Part shown: one piece after another, positions 1 to 9,887 of the stretch
Layout: each line of letters opens with the position of its first letter
Position numbering within the stretch: position 1 is the stretch's first letter
Source of the DNA: Desulfoluna limicola
GTDB lineage: Bacteria; Desulfobacterota; Desulfobacteria; Desulfobacterales; Desulfolunaceae
Length of the DNA stretch: 64,000 nucleotides
Assembly (NCBI RefSeq): GCF_021654575.1
Contig: NZ_AP024488.1
Location: forward strand, 558,001 to 622,000
Direction of reading: 5' to 3'
Translations under genes and position numbers: made by a program
The notes under the pieces: model-generated
Seen by the model: the letters and a program-made list of their open reading frames with translations, nothing else
Told to the model about the DNA's origin: nothing
The model's database searches: none

Positions 1-1179
1 GGCTTCCGGCATGCGGCAACTCATGCCGAGGCCGGAGGACCAGGTGGTGGGCTCCACGCGCTTCAACCCCTGAACCGTTTTCAGGTGGTAGGGGGACTGA
101 AGGTCCAGCCTGCCTTCCTGCTGAAACGTCAACATGGGGAAGGCGGGTTCGTGCTTCAACAGGTAATCACCGAAGGCGCCTTCATGGGCGATGAGGGATT
201 CACCCGCCATGGCGGCGGCAATCAGCCCGCATCGGGTAAGAAGAGAGGTCTCTCCCACATGACACCCGATGATGATGTCCCACCCCATGGCTTTAACCCT
301 GTTAATAATGTGGTGGGCCCGAAGCATCCCACCCACCCGTGAGATCTTGATGTTTGCGATAAATTGCCCGGGCAGGCTCTGAAATTCATCAAGGTCTGCT
401 TCGGTGCAGAGGCTTTCATCCAGAATAACCGGAAGCCCTGTTTCAACGGAAAAGTGGCTCAAGGCTTTTGCATTGCCTGCACGGAGGGGTTCTTCTACGG
501 CAAAAAAGTTTCCCCCAAGTGCGTTGATAAACCGAACCGAACCGGCGAGGTCCTCCCTCCAGAGATTGTTGGCATCCAGACGTACACGTACTCCTTCGGC
601 TTGGTGCTCACGTGCCAGCGCCTGAAGGATCGTCAGTTTTTCCTGATCCTTTGCCAGTTCCCCGCAAAGCTTTACCTTGAAGTCGGTGATCCCTTTGATG
701 AGGTAAAGGTCGGTCTGACCTTTGAATTTCCAAGGTTTGTCGTTGCCAAGGACGGCGGAGTATCGGCTGTATCGTCTGTCTGTGGGCAAGTGAAGCAATT
801 CCTCTACGGAGATGGACCGTTCACGCGCGAACAGGTCCAAGAGGGCTGTTTCCACCGCACACCAGGCAGATGGGTAGGTGTCGATGAGAGGACGGTTCTG
901 GTCTGTCCATCGGACCAGTTCGTCATATGTATGAATCGGGCAGGCTGAGCTTCCAAAAATCTGGTTTACCCAGCCAAGGCTGGATGCAAGGTCATCTCCG
1001 GCTACGTATGAGCGGGGGCACCCTTCCCCATGGCCGGTGTACTCCCCCCGCTGGGCCTTCACCCAAATACTTTCGCCTTTTTTTCGTGAGGCACTGGCAT
1101 GGCGAACCGTGGTTTTTAAGGACAGTTCAAGTGACGTTGCCTGGATGGTAATGTTCTCAGGTTGTGTTTTTTTATTCAT
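1..1179 (-). CDS. Enolase-superfamily dipeptide epimerase-like protein (3' end outside window)
   Basis: Reading the minus strand from the ATG at 1179 gives 393 codons without a stop down to base 1, so the C-terminus lies outside the window. The muconate-cycloisomerase/enolase fold is recognisable: a KxK pair (DFKVKL), the metal ligands in RLDANN, VEEP and ILDES, and the opposite lysine in NIKISRVGG. This set is typical of L-Ala-D/L-Glu epimerases, which recycle murein dipeptides in the cytoplasm; o-succinylbenzoate synthase and other subgroup members share it, so the substrate is inferred. AGGA lies 9 bases before the start. It follows the gene at 1259-3325 by 79 bases on the same strand, so the two may be cotranscribed. 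Confidence 0.8.
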   Translation of the reverse strand, partial: MNKKTQPENITIQATSLELSLKTTVRHASASRKKGESIWVKAQRGEYTGHGEGCPRSYVAGDDLASSLGWVNQIFGSSACPIHTYDELVRWTDQNRPLIDTYPSAWCAVETALLDLFARERSISVEELLHLPTDRRYSRYSAVLGNDKPWKFKGQTDLYLIKGITDFKVKLCGELAKDQEKLTILQALAREHQAEGVRVRLDANNLWREDLAGSVRFINALGGNFFAVEEPLRAGNAKALSHFSVETGLPVILDESLCTEADLDEFQSLPGQFIANIKISRVGGMLRAHHIINRVKAMGWDIIIGCHVGETSLLTRCGLIAAAMAGESLIAHEGAFGDYLLKHEPAFPMLTFQQEGRLDLQSPYHLKTVQGLKRVEPTTWSSGLGMSCRMPEA

Positions 1180-1258
1180 GATTTTGTTTCCTCATGTGTT
1201 GAGATAAAAATTAAGACTTCAATTTTTCGCGTGGCTCAAGTGTCCTGAAAGACGTGCT

Positions 1259-3325
1259 TTAACGTTGTGCGTGAGCCTGGCTTGAGACTTTGGTGATGTT
1301 GGAAAGGTACTGTATGTAGTCATTAGAAAATTGGTTGTTGAGAACCCAGAACAGATAGTGCTTTTGGTCCGCAAATCCAGCCTTTTTTGCCCAGTTGGAC
1401 GGGTAGACAAGGGTTGGGATTTTTTTTGCTTCATAGGTTTCCGATAGTCGGTTCAGGACCAGAGTAAGGAGTTCTCTGGTCAATACCCCGGGTTGTGTGA
1501 TGCATACCTTGATGCAGTTGGTAAGCTCTGACATGTTCAGGGCCACATCGGATTTGTTCACGATGACGATGGCTGTGGTGAGGTCGTTGTGGCAGATGGC
1601 CCAGAGCTGCCTCTCTTTTTTCAGGCCGGCTTTCGTGTACCGGCCGCAGAGATCCTCAGCTGGCCCTTGCCGCTCAAAAAGATCCAGAGCGTCCACAAGC
1701 ATCCCGCCCGATGTCTCTTCGTAGCTTGTCGCAAGGGCGGAGAGGTCTCTTTCTGTGGCTTTTCGCAGAGCCCAGCCACTGGGGAGGCTTCTCGTTTTGT
1801 TGTTGGCTCGTCGAAAGTGAAGGTAGGCAAACAGGTCCGCTGAGCATATTTTGGGGTTCCCCATTTTTTCCGTAAAACCATTGAAAAAAAAGTTTGGAAA
1901 CTCATTGTCTGGTCGAAAGTAACAGAGCAGGTAATCGAAACAGGTGGCATTCAGACAGAGGGAATCCGTTATATAATCAGCGATGTGGTTCAAAACCCCC
2001 AGCCCCACCTTAATCGATGCCCCTTTAAGCGCAGCATGGTGATGAACGAGCCACGATTTTTCAGTGTATTGAAGCATGGAAATGTGCCCTCTGGTCCGGC
2101 CCTTCTCCTGGTAGGTTATATGTCGGGTAACCTCCGTGGGAGATGAGTAGAGCGCGTGGTATGCCTCTTTGATCTTTCTTTTGTTGTTAAGGAAGAGTTG
2201 GTACTTGCTTTTGTAAATAAAGCCCGTCTCAAAGAAAAATCGCCACAGATCGTCTGGCTCGACGGGGGTGCTGAGGCGGACATTTGGGTCCTCCGCCTTA
2301 TGAACCATGGTCTGCAGTTTTCGGTGGGTTGCCAATTCCATGTCGAGAAAATGAATGTCGCAGAGAGTTATTTTTTCTCCTTTTTCATTCACCGTGGTTT
2401 TGCACGATGAGACCTGTCCCGTTAACGGCAACGTGTAAAGGTCACCAAGGGTTACGGCGGATTTTTTCAGTATCATTCCGGGCAGCAGGGGAAGGCTCTC
2501 TTCATGGAGGGTGACGGAAAGGCCGACGGCTGAGAGGGTATCTATGGCCAGTGTGCTCATGGTTCCGGTTAAGGGGTGGGCAAATTGAAAATCCGGCGCC
2601 GGAATCATCTCGAAGGCTTTTTTCCCGAAGTGCTTGTCATCCTGACGGGTGGGGATTGATTCTGTGGGAGTGAAATGGAGCGTGATGGCCTCGCCCAGGG
2701 TTTCCTGCCCCATCAGCCAGGCCTCGGTTTCAAAGAGAGGGGTTTTGCCCTTGATAAAAGTGAGGCGCAGTTTTGCCTCCGGTGTAATTCCCCTGAGGTA
2801 GTGGGCGCTCACAGGGGAGAGCCGGACCTGAAAGGACTCGGGCTCCAGGAGGCTCAGGCTTCCCTTAAAGACCAATCCTTTCTGGAGGAAATGGATTCTG
2901 ATCTCTTCTGAGGTCTGTGCGTCTCGCAGGGGACCCTGGATGCGCCGGCCTGTTTCCGGCAATGCGATACTCAGCCCTTTGCTGTTGGCGGCCAGAAGCC
3001 GGGGCTCGACATGGATCTGGCCGGGACCGTCGGGGATGACGAGGCGGGCCAGCCTGCGTGACTCAAGGTCTTCAGGGGGGGGCTGCAGGAACCGGAAGAC
3101 GGGGTAATCGCTTAAGACTGGCATGGGGGATGCCTTTAAATGGTATGACGTACCTGCGGGTGGGTGGTCAAAAATAAGTAAGACCGTTTCCTCCCTGAAG
3201 TTTGTGTGGTTGAGAGCATTGACCAGCTGTTTTCTGCTGACCTCCTTTGCTTTCATCCAGCGAGGGTCTGAAGGGGCGGGGCATGCCGGGTAGTGTGTTG
3301 CCGGCGCAAGTTGCGATGCGGTCAT
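1259..3325 (-). CDS. Large protein with PilZ-like N-terminal part and acyltransferase-like C-terminal part
   Basis: A 688-residue soluble protein with a good AAGGAG site 7 bases before the ATG. Residues about 85-330 look like two beta-rich PilZ-type units (ESRRLARLVIP and later LATHRKLQTMV resemble the Arg-rich PilZ entry motif). Residues about 350-660 look like a GNAT/FemAB-type N-acyltransferase fold, with alternating strands and a region around 530-640. I see no signal peptide or membrane segment. PilZ domains usually bind cyclic di-GMP, so a c-di-GMP-controlled acyltransferase is a reasonable guess, but I cannot see a complete RxxxR plus D/NxSxxG motif. The function remains inferred. Confidence 0.55.
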   Translation of the reverse strand: MTASQLAPATHYPACPAPSDPRWMKAKEVSRKQLVNALNHTNFREETVLLIFDHPPAGTSYHLKASPMPVLSDYPVFRFLQPPPEDLESRRLARLVIPDGPGQIHVEPRLLAANSKGLSIALPETGRRIQGPLRDAQTSEEIRIHFLQKGLVFKGSLSLLEPESFQVRLSPVSAHYLRGITPEAKLRLTFIKGKTPLFETEAWLMGQETLGEAITLHFTPTESIPTRQDDKHFGKKAFEMIPAPDFQFAHPLTGTMSTLAIDTLSAVGLSVTLHEESLPLLPGMILKKSAVTLGDLYTLPLTGQVSSCKTTVNEKGEKITLCDIHFLDMELATHRKLQTMVHKAEDPNVRLSTPVEPDDLWRFFFETGFIYKSKYQLFLNNKRKIKEAYHALYSSPTEVTRHITYQEKGRTRGHISMLQYTEKSWLVHHHAALKGASIKVGLGVLNHIADYITDSLCLNATCFDYLLCYFRPDNEFPNFFFNGFTEKMGNPKICSADLFAYLHFRRANNKTRSLPSGWALRKATERDLSALATSYEETSGGMLVDALDLFERQGPAEDLCGRYTKAGLKKERQLWAICHNDLTTAIVIVNKSDVALNMSELTNCIKVCITQPGVLTRELLTLVLNRLSETYEAKKIPTLVYPSNWAKKAGFADQKHYLFWVLNNQFSNDYIQYLSNITKVSSQAHAQR

Positions 3326-4083
3326 GGTACGTTCTCCTTGAATAGAAGAGTTGACCCCAACGCGGCAGGCACAAGTGGTTATGTTTTGCTTACCGTTGGT
3401 AAAACACCCGGTACAGATAAGCCAGCCGGTATTGCGTGGTTTTCAATTGCTGCCTTCGAGTTCCCTTAAAACATTTCCTGTCGGACCTTCGCTGATGTTG
3501 CATAGGATTGCCTTGGGGAGCCCGTGGGTTGGCACAGGGTTTACTTCCGGAGGTGTCTGCCACGTTGAGAGTGAATAAAGAAGTACTTCCTGCTGTCATT
3601 CCGAACACAGTATTCGGAAAATCGTAATTGCCCTTGGTATGGTGTTGTGTGCCTGTGATTCTTGTTTGTCAGGCCTGTGGAAACATGTATGGCTGTAATA
3701 TTTCAACTTGCAGAACGCAGTTATCGCTTTACTCTATCGTTACGATCTTTCTGTGGGAATGGCGAATTATGGGGCAGGGAGACATTGCAGGATTCGCCTG
3801 GGCGAAACCGACCTTGTTCGCGGTGGTGAGGGTGCTCATACCAGGCAATGTTATGAGGGGGTTACAGACAGCTTCAGGTTTAATCGCTTCGTTGGCTTTT
3901 TGTTTTTTTGCCCTTCCTTATTATTGAAATTGTGCGAACAATGATTTAAAATTATGCAGTTTCTGCTCATATCATTCCTTGATCGCTCTTCGCTGCCACT
4001 GCCTGTGTCATTTTGACGGTTAATGTGTCGCTCCGGCCTGTGTTTTCATATTTATCTTAAGCTTTACAAGAAAGGATCCACTC
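3326..4083. other. Long intergenic region without a recognisable gene
   Basis: This 758-base stretch separates divergent transcription units. Short open frames exist on both strands (for example 3628-3927 plus) but have no family resemblance and no convincing ribosome site. It must hold the promoters of the minus-strand gene ending at 1259 and of the FAD-oxidase/CFA pair. I could not pick out a clear promoter. The AAGAAAGGA at about 4069-4077 is the ribosome site of the next gene. Confidence 0.4.
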
Positions 4084-5352
4084 ATGAACGAGCCGCTCAA
4101 GGTTGCCGTTATTGGTGCCGGAGTTTCCGGTATCACGGCGGCCTGCCTGCTGGAGGAGCTTCACGAGGTCACTCTCTATGAAAAAAACGGTTACATCGGA
4201 GGGCATACGAACACGGCGGTCATCGATCGGGGGCCAGATGCCGGGACTCCGGTGGATACCGGGTTTATCGTGATGAATGGGAGAACCTACCCCCTGTTCA
4301 GTCGCCTTCTGGCCCACCTTGGGGTCTCTCTTATCAAGACAGACATGTCCTTCAGTTATACTTGCCGACTCACGGGACTTCAGTACGCATCCTCAAATTT
4401 CAACACTCTTTTTGCCCAGCGTCGAAACCTGTTTAGCCCTTCCTTCTGGTACTTCCTGTATGGGGTAAACGGGTTGATGCAGCGCATCCGAAGGGGGCTT
4501 TCTGAAGGGGGCTTTGCCGGCCTTACCCTGGGGGAGTATATGGCTCGTGAAGGTGTGGCAAGGGATGTTACGGACCGGTTTGTCCTCCCCATGGCCGCGG
4601 CTATCTGGTCTGCTCCGGATGCGCAAATGATGGACTTTCCCATGGAGATCTTTGCCCGGTTCTATGACAATCACGGACTGCTTGCGCTGAACGATCACCC
4701 CCAGTGGTATGTCGTGGAAGGGGGAAGCCACAGCTATGTGAAGGCATTTTTGAAGGGGTTCAAAGGGACGATCCTGGAATCCATGCCCGTGAGGGGCATT
4801 CGCCGGACAGATGACGGGGTGGTGGTGACCACGGAAGACGGCAGGTGCGACTCCTACGATCGGGTGGTGCTGGCTGCCCACGCGGATGAGGCCCTGAACA
4901 TGCTGGAGGACCCGTCAAGTGACGAAACGCGCCTCCTTTCACCATGGCGTTATGCCTCCAACCGAGTGATCCTCCATGTGGACACCTCTTTTTTACCGTC
5001 AGAACCAAGGGCAAGGGCCTCCTGGAACTACATCCGGGAAACGGGCACAGGAAAAGGGGAACCCATCACCGTTACCTACCTCATGAATCGGTTGCAGCAC
5101 TTGAAGACAAAGGAGACCTGGTGTGTGACTTTAAACCCCGCACGGGAGATTCCCGAGGCGGCGATCCACAAGGATCTGACCTACGATCATCCGATTTTTA
5201 CCTTTGAATCTGTGGCCACTCAGCCGGGGCTCAGGGAGCTCAATGGCAGGCGAAACACCTTTTTCTGCGGGAGTTACTTCGGGTACGGCTTTCACGAAGA
5301 TGCCGTGAGGTCTTCGGTGGATGTGGTGAAAGCCTTGGGGGGAACCCTGTGA
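4084..5352 (+). CDS. FAD-dependent amine oxidase/desaturase-like protein of a CFA-type lipid operon
   Basis: A 422-residue flavoprotein. Residues 4-38 form the dinucleotide-binding motif (VAVIGAGVSGITAACLLEE, then an acidic strand end and GGHT), and the C-terminus has the matching FAD motif near FFCGSYFGYGFHEDAV. It belongs to the NAD/FAD-binding family usually found next to DUF1365 and cyclopropane-fatty-acyl synthase genes. There it is thought to oxidise or otherwise modify membrane fatty acids. The exact reaction is not established from sequence. A strong AAGAAAGGA precedes the ATG. The stop overlaps the next start by four bases (GTGA at 5349-5352), showing translational coupling. Confidence 0.85.
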   Translation: MNEPLKVAVIGAGVSGITAACLLEELHEVTLYEKNGYIGGHTNTAVIDRGPDAGTPVDTGFIVMNGRTYPLFSRLLAHLGVSLIKTDMSFSYTCRLTGLQYASSNFNTLFAQRRNLFSPSFWYFLYGVNGLMQRIRRGLSEGGFAGLTLGEYMAREGVARDVTDRFVLPMAAAIWSAPDAQMMDFPMEIFARFYDNHGLLALNDHPQWYVVEGGSHSYVKAFLKGFKGTILESMPVRGIRRTDDGVVVTTEDGRCDSYDRVVLAAHADEALNMLEDPSSDETRLLSPWRYASNRVILHVDTSFLPSEPRARASWNYIRETGTGKGEPITVTYLMNRLQHLKTKETWCVTLNPAREIPEAAIHKDLTYDHPIFTFESVATQPGLRELNGRRNTFFCGSYFGYGFHEDAVRSSVDVVKALGGTL

Positions 5353-7340
5353 ACTCATCCATCATCAAAGGGGTCGTGGAGCATGTTCGCGTGAGGCCGG
5401 TGAGGCATCGGTTCAGTTACCCTGTCTCTTTTTACTGCATTGACCTCGATGAACTCCCCGACCTGGACCGCCGCCTGCCTCTTTTCGGGCACAATCGCCT
5501 TCGCCCGGTTTCCATTTTCGAGGATCACTATCTGGACCGGGGGGCTGAGGGCCTTCGGGAGAGATTGTTCCGTTATCTGAAGGACCAGGCTCCGGGATGT
5601 GAGGCTGAAACCCAAAAGGTCATGATCATCACTTCGCCCAGCTACTTCAGCCGTGTGTTTAATCCTGTCAGCTTTTACTATTGCCTCGCCGACGATGGCA
5701 GCCCGGTATGCATAGTGGCAGAGGTGAACAACACCTTTGGTGAAAAGCACCTTTACCTGCTCACACAGAGGGTGGACGGTTGCATCGGATTTCCCGTGGC
5801 CTACACCGCTCCCAAGGCCTTTCATGTCTCTCCGTTCAATAACATGGAAGGGGAGTATCGCTTTGAATTATCGGCTCCGGGAAAAGATCTTTCCATCGCC
5901 ATTCATCTTATTCGAGAAGGAGACGTCGTTATGGTGGCGAGTCTTCGGGGAGAGAGCATGCCTTTGACCACAAAGAATCAGGTCATGACCCTCGTCAAAA
6001 GCCCTATGGCTCCGTGGAGAACTGTTCCGCGGATTTACAAAGAGGCCTTGCGCCTCTTTGCAAATAAAAAGCTTGCCTACCATGACAAGCCGGTGCCCCA
6101 AAGCCCCATGACCATCCGACATAAAGGGCCGACCTTGTTTGATCGGTTTTGCCGGAAACAAGTGGAACGGGTTCTGAACAGCATCAGGGACGGGCGACTG
6201 GTGGTGACCTTTCCCGGTGGGGAGAAAAGGGGATACGGGGAAGAAGGAGCAACGCTTCAGGGGGACCTTGTAATTGCTGATCACCGTTTCTTTTCGCGGG
6301 TGGTCCTGGGAAGCGACATCGGGCTGGGTGAGAGCTTCATGGAGGGGATGTGGCACAGTGAGTGTCCGGCCGAGACGATCCGGATTCTTGTTCGGAACAT
6401 GGACATGGCCGAGGACTCGGAATTGCCTGTGGCCCGTGTGGTTCATGGCCTGGGCCACTTTCTGGACCGGGCCCGTCATAACACCTTTGTGGGGAGCCGT
6501 CGGAACATCCGGCGTCACTACGACCTCAGCAACGAATTTTTCGCCCTCTTTTTGGATGAGACCATGACCTACTCCTCTGCCATTCACGGGGCACCGGGCG
6601 AATCCCTTGAAGCAGCCCAGAAAACCAAATTGCAGCACCTCATTGAAAAGGCGAGGATCTCCAAAGGGGATCATGTACTGGAGATAGGATGCGGGTGGGG
6701 AAGCTTCGCCGTTGAGTCGGCGAAGCGTACCGGGTGCCGGGTCACCGGCATCACCCTCTCTGAGGCGCAGTACGCCTATGCCCGGGAGCGGGTAAAGGCC
6801 GAGGGCCTGGAAGACCGTATCAACATCCAGCTTTGCGATTATCGACGGATGACCGGGCTCTTTGACAAGATCGTGTCCATCGAGATGCTGGAGGCCGTGG
6901 GCCACAAATATCTGGGCACCTTTTTCAGGCAGTGCGACAGGCTGCTTGCGCCAGGGGGGATTGCGGTTCTGCAGGTGATTACCGTGCCCGACCAGCAGTA
7001 TGACGGTTACAGAAAACATGAAGATTGGATCCAACGACATGTTTTTCCCGGAGGGCACCTGCCCTCCCTCACAGTTCTGAGCAGGGCCATGACAAGGCAC
7101 TCGCGCTTCATTGTCGAGCACCTTGAGAATATCGGGCCTCATTATGCCGAGACCCTGCGGGCCTGGCGGCGGCGTTTTGAGGCCAGCGCGGAAAAACTTC
7201 CGGATCTTGGCTTTGACGAGGTCTTCAGACGGAAGTGGCTCTTTTATCTCGCCTGTTGCGAAGCTCAGTTTGCCGAACGGGCTTTGGCCAACCTGCAGCT
7301 GGTCCTGACCCGGCCTAAAAATACGGATCTGGTTGGGTGA
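5349..7340 (+). CDS. Fusion of DUF1365 domain and cyclopropane-fatty-acyl-phospholipid synthase-type methyltransferase
   Basis: A 663-residue protein with a GTG start inside the GTGA overlap. Residues about 1-245 are a DUF1365 domain (SPSYFSRVFNPVSFYYC, HVSPFNNMEGEY). Residues about 260-655 are a CFA-synthase methyltransferase: RRHYDLSNEFFALFLD, the SAM-binding VLEIGCGWGSFA near residue 443, and SIEMLEAVGHKY. CFA synthases transfer a methylene from S-adenosylmethionine to cis double bonds of membrane lipids at the inner membrane. The two domains are usually separate neighbouring genes; here they are one polypeptide with the oxidase directly upstream. This suggests the three activities act as one complex on the same lipid substrate. 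Confidence 0.9.
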   Translation: MNSSIIKGVVEHVRVRPVRHRFSYPVSFYCIDLDELPDLDRRLPLFGHNRLRPVSIFEDHYLDRGAEGLRERLFRYLKDQAPGCEAETQKVMIITSPSYFSRVFNPVSFYYCLADDGSPVCIVAEVNNTFGEKHLYLLTQRVDGCIGFPVAYTAPKAFHVSPFNNMEGEYRFELSAPGKDLSIAIHLIREGDVVMVASLRGESMPLTTKNQVMTLVKSPMAPWRTVPRIYKEALRLFANKKLAYHDKPVPQSPMTIRHKGPTLFDRFCRKQVERVLNSIRDGRLVVTFPGGEKRGYGEEGATLQGDLVIADHRFFSRVVLGSDIGLGESFMEGMWHSECPAETIRILVRNMDMAEDSELPVARVVHGLGHFLDRARHNTFVGSRRNIRRHYDLSNEFFALFLDETMTYSSAIHGAPGESLEAAQKTKLQHLIEKARISKGDHVLEIGCGWGSFAVESAKRTGCRVTGITLSEAQYAYARERVKAEGLEDRINIQLCDYRRMTGLFDKIVSIEMLEAVGHKYLGTFFRQCDRLLAPGGIAVLQVITVPDQQYDGYRKHEDWIQRHVFPGGHLPSLTVLSRAMTRHSRFIVEHLENIGPHYAETLRAWRRRFEASAEKLPDLGFDEVFRRKWLFYLACCEAQFAERALANLQLVLTRPKNTDLVG

Positions 7341-7719
7341 TAGTAACCCGGTAACTAAATATACAAGGCCACCGTGAACTTGATGTCAACGGTATCAAGG
7401 TGATAGTGCACCTCGATATTCATGCATTTATCCGCCGGGTTAATAATACCGTGCCTACAGCGGCCTTGCCGGGGGACAAACGTTTACCTGATCTGAAACG
7501 TGGGTTTGACAAACAGGTTTTTATACATGGTTCCAGTTTAACGTCGAATCAAAAACGAATGTGATTTGCTCCGAGGAACGAGGGGTGAAGCCCAATCGTA
7601 ACCAGCTTTCAAGGTGCACACCTTGCTGCTGGAGGACTGTTTTTTCGAACTGTAACCATAGAAGGCATAGCTGAATAGTTGCAGCTTTTTTCAAAAAAAC
7701 GGCCCCCGGAGTCCGTTAT
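7341..7719. other. Intergenic region with a degenerate hairpin repeat
   Basis: Convergent space between the CFA fusion (plus) and the SagB-like gene (minus). It contains a decayed copy of the dispersed repeat at about 7508-7635 and nothing else I can recognise. No clear T-tailed terminator was found. Confidence 0.5.
7508..7635 (+). repeat. Dispersed GC-rich hairpin repeat, degenerate copy
   Basis: It starts with a tail matching the ACAAACAGGTTTTTA block of other copies, continues with the central GATTTGC(T/C)CCGAGGAACGAG segment, and ends in CTTTCAAGGTG...CTGGAGGA. The hairpin arms are partly decayed. Confidence 0.7.
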
Positions 7720-9318
7720 TTATAGTTTATCCACGTGTGCATAGGCCGGCAGCGTTGTGATTCGGGCGTCACGCACCGGTACCCCCACGGTGAAGTTGTA
7801 GAGCACCTGGTGGGCCTTGAACTCGAGGCCGATGTGCTCGTGGATGAGGTCGTCAAAGAAGCAGCCGATGCCGGTACCTGCAAGGCCGGCCATTTCCGCG
7901 GCGAGGTAGAGGCTCTGGCCGATCATTCCCGCTTCCCAGTGGAGCAGCGGGTACTGGTAATGGGTGTTCTGGATGGTCATCTCGAAGTCGGCGAGCATGG
8001 AGAGGGCAAAGGCACCGTCTCCGGCGATCTCCTGGTTGCAACTCACCAAGCGGGCAAGCCGACGCATGTCGCCGGGCTCTAAAAAGTAAAACGGTACGTC
8101 ATCCACGGCCTCTTCCCAGAGGAAGGGCCGCTGAAGGTCCGCCATGAGGCGGGCCTTTTTTTGTGTCCGCACGAGAAGGTAAAGGCCGGAGGGAAGCCCT
8201 TCCACGTTGTGGACATAAAAAAGGAGGTCGATGGCGGAAGGCTGCCTGAGGAGAGCAAAGGGAGGATTGCCCGGCATCAGGGATTTAAGGATACCCTTAA
8301 AATGGCTGAGGGAGATGCGGCTCGTCTCTTTAATATACCCCTGGGCGCTTCGACGCTTCAGAAGAAGGGACTCTGCGGTGGCCTTACCGGAGGGCCACTC
8401 GGGGGCGCTTACAAGGGGGGGCCGAGGGGCCATGGGGGCAGGGGGAAGTCCCGCAAAGGCCCAGTGAGACGGGAACTCCGTGGCCTCGTCCACGGTGTCG
8501 ATGGCGTCCCAGGTCCGGTGGTTGGCGCTCAGGGCGTTTGGGGAGGTGCAACAGGGGCTGGGAACAGAGGCTTCCAGTCGGGCCGTCAGGCCGGACTCAG
8601 GTGGCTTCGGGCCGATCCAGAGAAGGCAGATGGGTTTCTCCTCCTCCCACCCCGGCCATGATACCTGGTCAAGATTCAACAGGCGGGTAAGGGTATCGGA
8701 CCCGATGCCATCCATTATCTGAACCGACCAGCCCAACATGCGGGCCGCAAAGGTGAGGCAGGAGAGGGCGTGGCCCATGTCCAGGTGGGTGTATCGGAAG
8801 GCCCGCTCGCCATATTTCCAAGCCTCCCGCCAGTGGATGGCGGTAAGGATGAGGGGAACCCCTTGAACAGTATCATGGGTATTCTCGCCATCAAGGGTGT
8901 GAAGGGCTTCAAGCCCGTGGAGAAACGGGCTGTAGTGGGAGACAGAGAAACCCTTCTTCTCGGGCATCAACACATAGGCCTCCAGGGGATGCAGGTTGCC
9001 GCTGGAGGGGTTGACCCGCAATGCCCACGTTGCCCCCTGATACGATTTCCACGCAGCCAACCCAAGGCTGTACCGCAGAAGGCGTCCCAGATTTTCCGTG
9101 GTAACAGGCGCAGGGGAGGGAGGCGGCCCCGCAAAAAGCTCCAGGGCCGATAGACCGCACGCATCAGGTTCCGGATCAAAACGCGTCACCTCGGCCCCAC
9201 GGTAAAACCGAAAGGGTTCGGGCTGGTTGGCCCAGTCCATGGTCTCCGGTGCCGGTGCGGACCGCTCCGGCCGGTGCTTCGTGCGTTCATGGTACGAAAA
9301 GACGGCTTCGGATTTCAT
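7720..9318 (-). CDS. SagB/ThcOx-type nitroreductase-family oxidoreductase (tandem domains)
   Basis: The start is the ATG at 9318, with AGGAG eight bases upstream. A longer open frame to 9444 only adds residues encoded by the neighbouring hairpin repeat. The 532-residue product has two nitroreductase-like halves. The first is around residues 75-300, with the SagB-typical LNPSSGNLHP-like element (RVNPSSGNLHPLEAYVL). The second is around 330-530, with LLKRRSAQGYI and an FMN-pocket region near LHWEAGMIGQSLYLAAEMAGL. SagB proteins are FMN enzymes, some of which oxidise azolines in modified peptides. No precursor peptide or cyclodehydratase is nearby, so a role in peptide modification is not supported here. 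Confidence 0.8.
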   Translation of the reverse strand: MKSEAVFSYHERTKHRPERSAPAPETMDWANQPEPFRFYRGAEVTRFDPEPDACGLSALELFAGPPPSPAPVTTENLGRLLRYSLGLAAWKSYQGATWALRVNPSSGNLHPLEAYVLMPEKKGFSVSHYSPFLHGLEALHTLDGENTHDTVQGVPLILTAIHWREAWKYGERAFRYTHLDMGHALSCLTFAARMLGWSVQIMDGIGSDTLTRLLNLDQVSWPGWEEEKPICLLWIGPKPPESGLTARLEASVPSPCCTSPNALSANHRTWDAIDTVDEATEFPSHWAFAGLPPAPMAPRPPLVSAPEWPSGKATAESLLLKRRSAQGYIKETSRISLSHFKGILKSLMPGNPPFALLRQPSAIDLLFYVHNVEGLPSGLYLLVRTQKKARLMADLQRPFLWEEAVDDVPFYFLEPGDMRRLARLVSCNQEIAGDGAFALSMLADFEMTIQNTHYQYPLLHWEAGMIGQSLYLAAEMAGLAGTGIGCFFDDLIHEHIGLEFKAHQVLYNFTVGVPVRDARITTLPAYAHVDKL

Positions 9319-9887
9319 GAGGATGTCTCCTGTGATCAAAGCGTGTCTTGTGAGGACCCAAAATGCCTGCCTCCGGCGGCGAGATGAGCCACTTCGAAAG
9401 CAGGTTCGCGAATGCTCCGAGCCCTCGCTTCTCGGGCACGTCACATTCGCTGAGGGCCGGAGGCCGTGGCGTTCAATAGTGACCCTGTCTGTGTCGTCTT
9501 CCCCGGCTGCCGGATGTGTGAAACCTATTGTGTTGCTTTAGCATGGGGGCACACGTGGGCTGAGAAGTAACCAGAAGACCGGGGATCCATGCGTGCGTTC
9601 CGACGCAGGCTGATATTCTGTCTGGTTGTTGTCTATCTCCGGAACAGTCATGCAGCGAGGTGGGCAATACGTCCTAACCAGTATAGGCCTAAATCACAGT
9701 TTTTTGTATGGCGAAGTCGCTCCAAGATAAATGCTTCGCCCGTGCTCTACTCAAAACGGGTAGAGCATAGAGATGCCATGCCTTTAGCCCTTTTTCACCA
9801 AGCGCAGCGACCACTACTCACCACTCACTATTTCCCATTCACAGCAACTTGTCGGAGCGTAGCGACTCCACAACCAAGAACGTTTTT
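9319..9887. other. Intergenic region with hairpin repeat and degenerate GTGAGTAGTGA-type repeats
   Basis: It holds an inverted copy of the dispersed repeat (about 9366-9455). At 9809-9840 is a string of short CACTACTCA-type units, whose reverse complement recurs in degenerate form at 15106-15134. No gene was found. Confidence 0.5.
9366..9455 (-). repeat. Dispersed GC-rich hairpin repeat
   Basis: It begins with GCCTCCGGCGG and then has the stem arms GCGAATG and CATTCGC around a TCGCTTCTCGG-type loop. It lies immediately upstream of the SagB-like gene. Confidence 0.8.

Noticed and set aside
364..948. Plus-strand open frame of 194 codons
   Set aside because: It lies opposite the enolase-superfamily gene, which has all catalytic motifs on the minus strand; this frame is a shadow.
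3628..3927. Small hydrophobic open frame in the 3.3-4.1 kb gap
   Set aside because: No ribosome site, no family pattern, and unusual residue use; not called as a gene.
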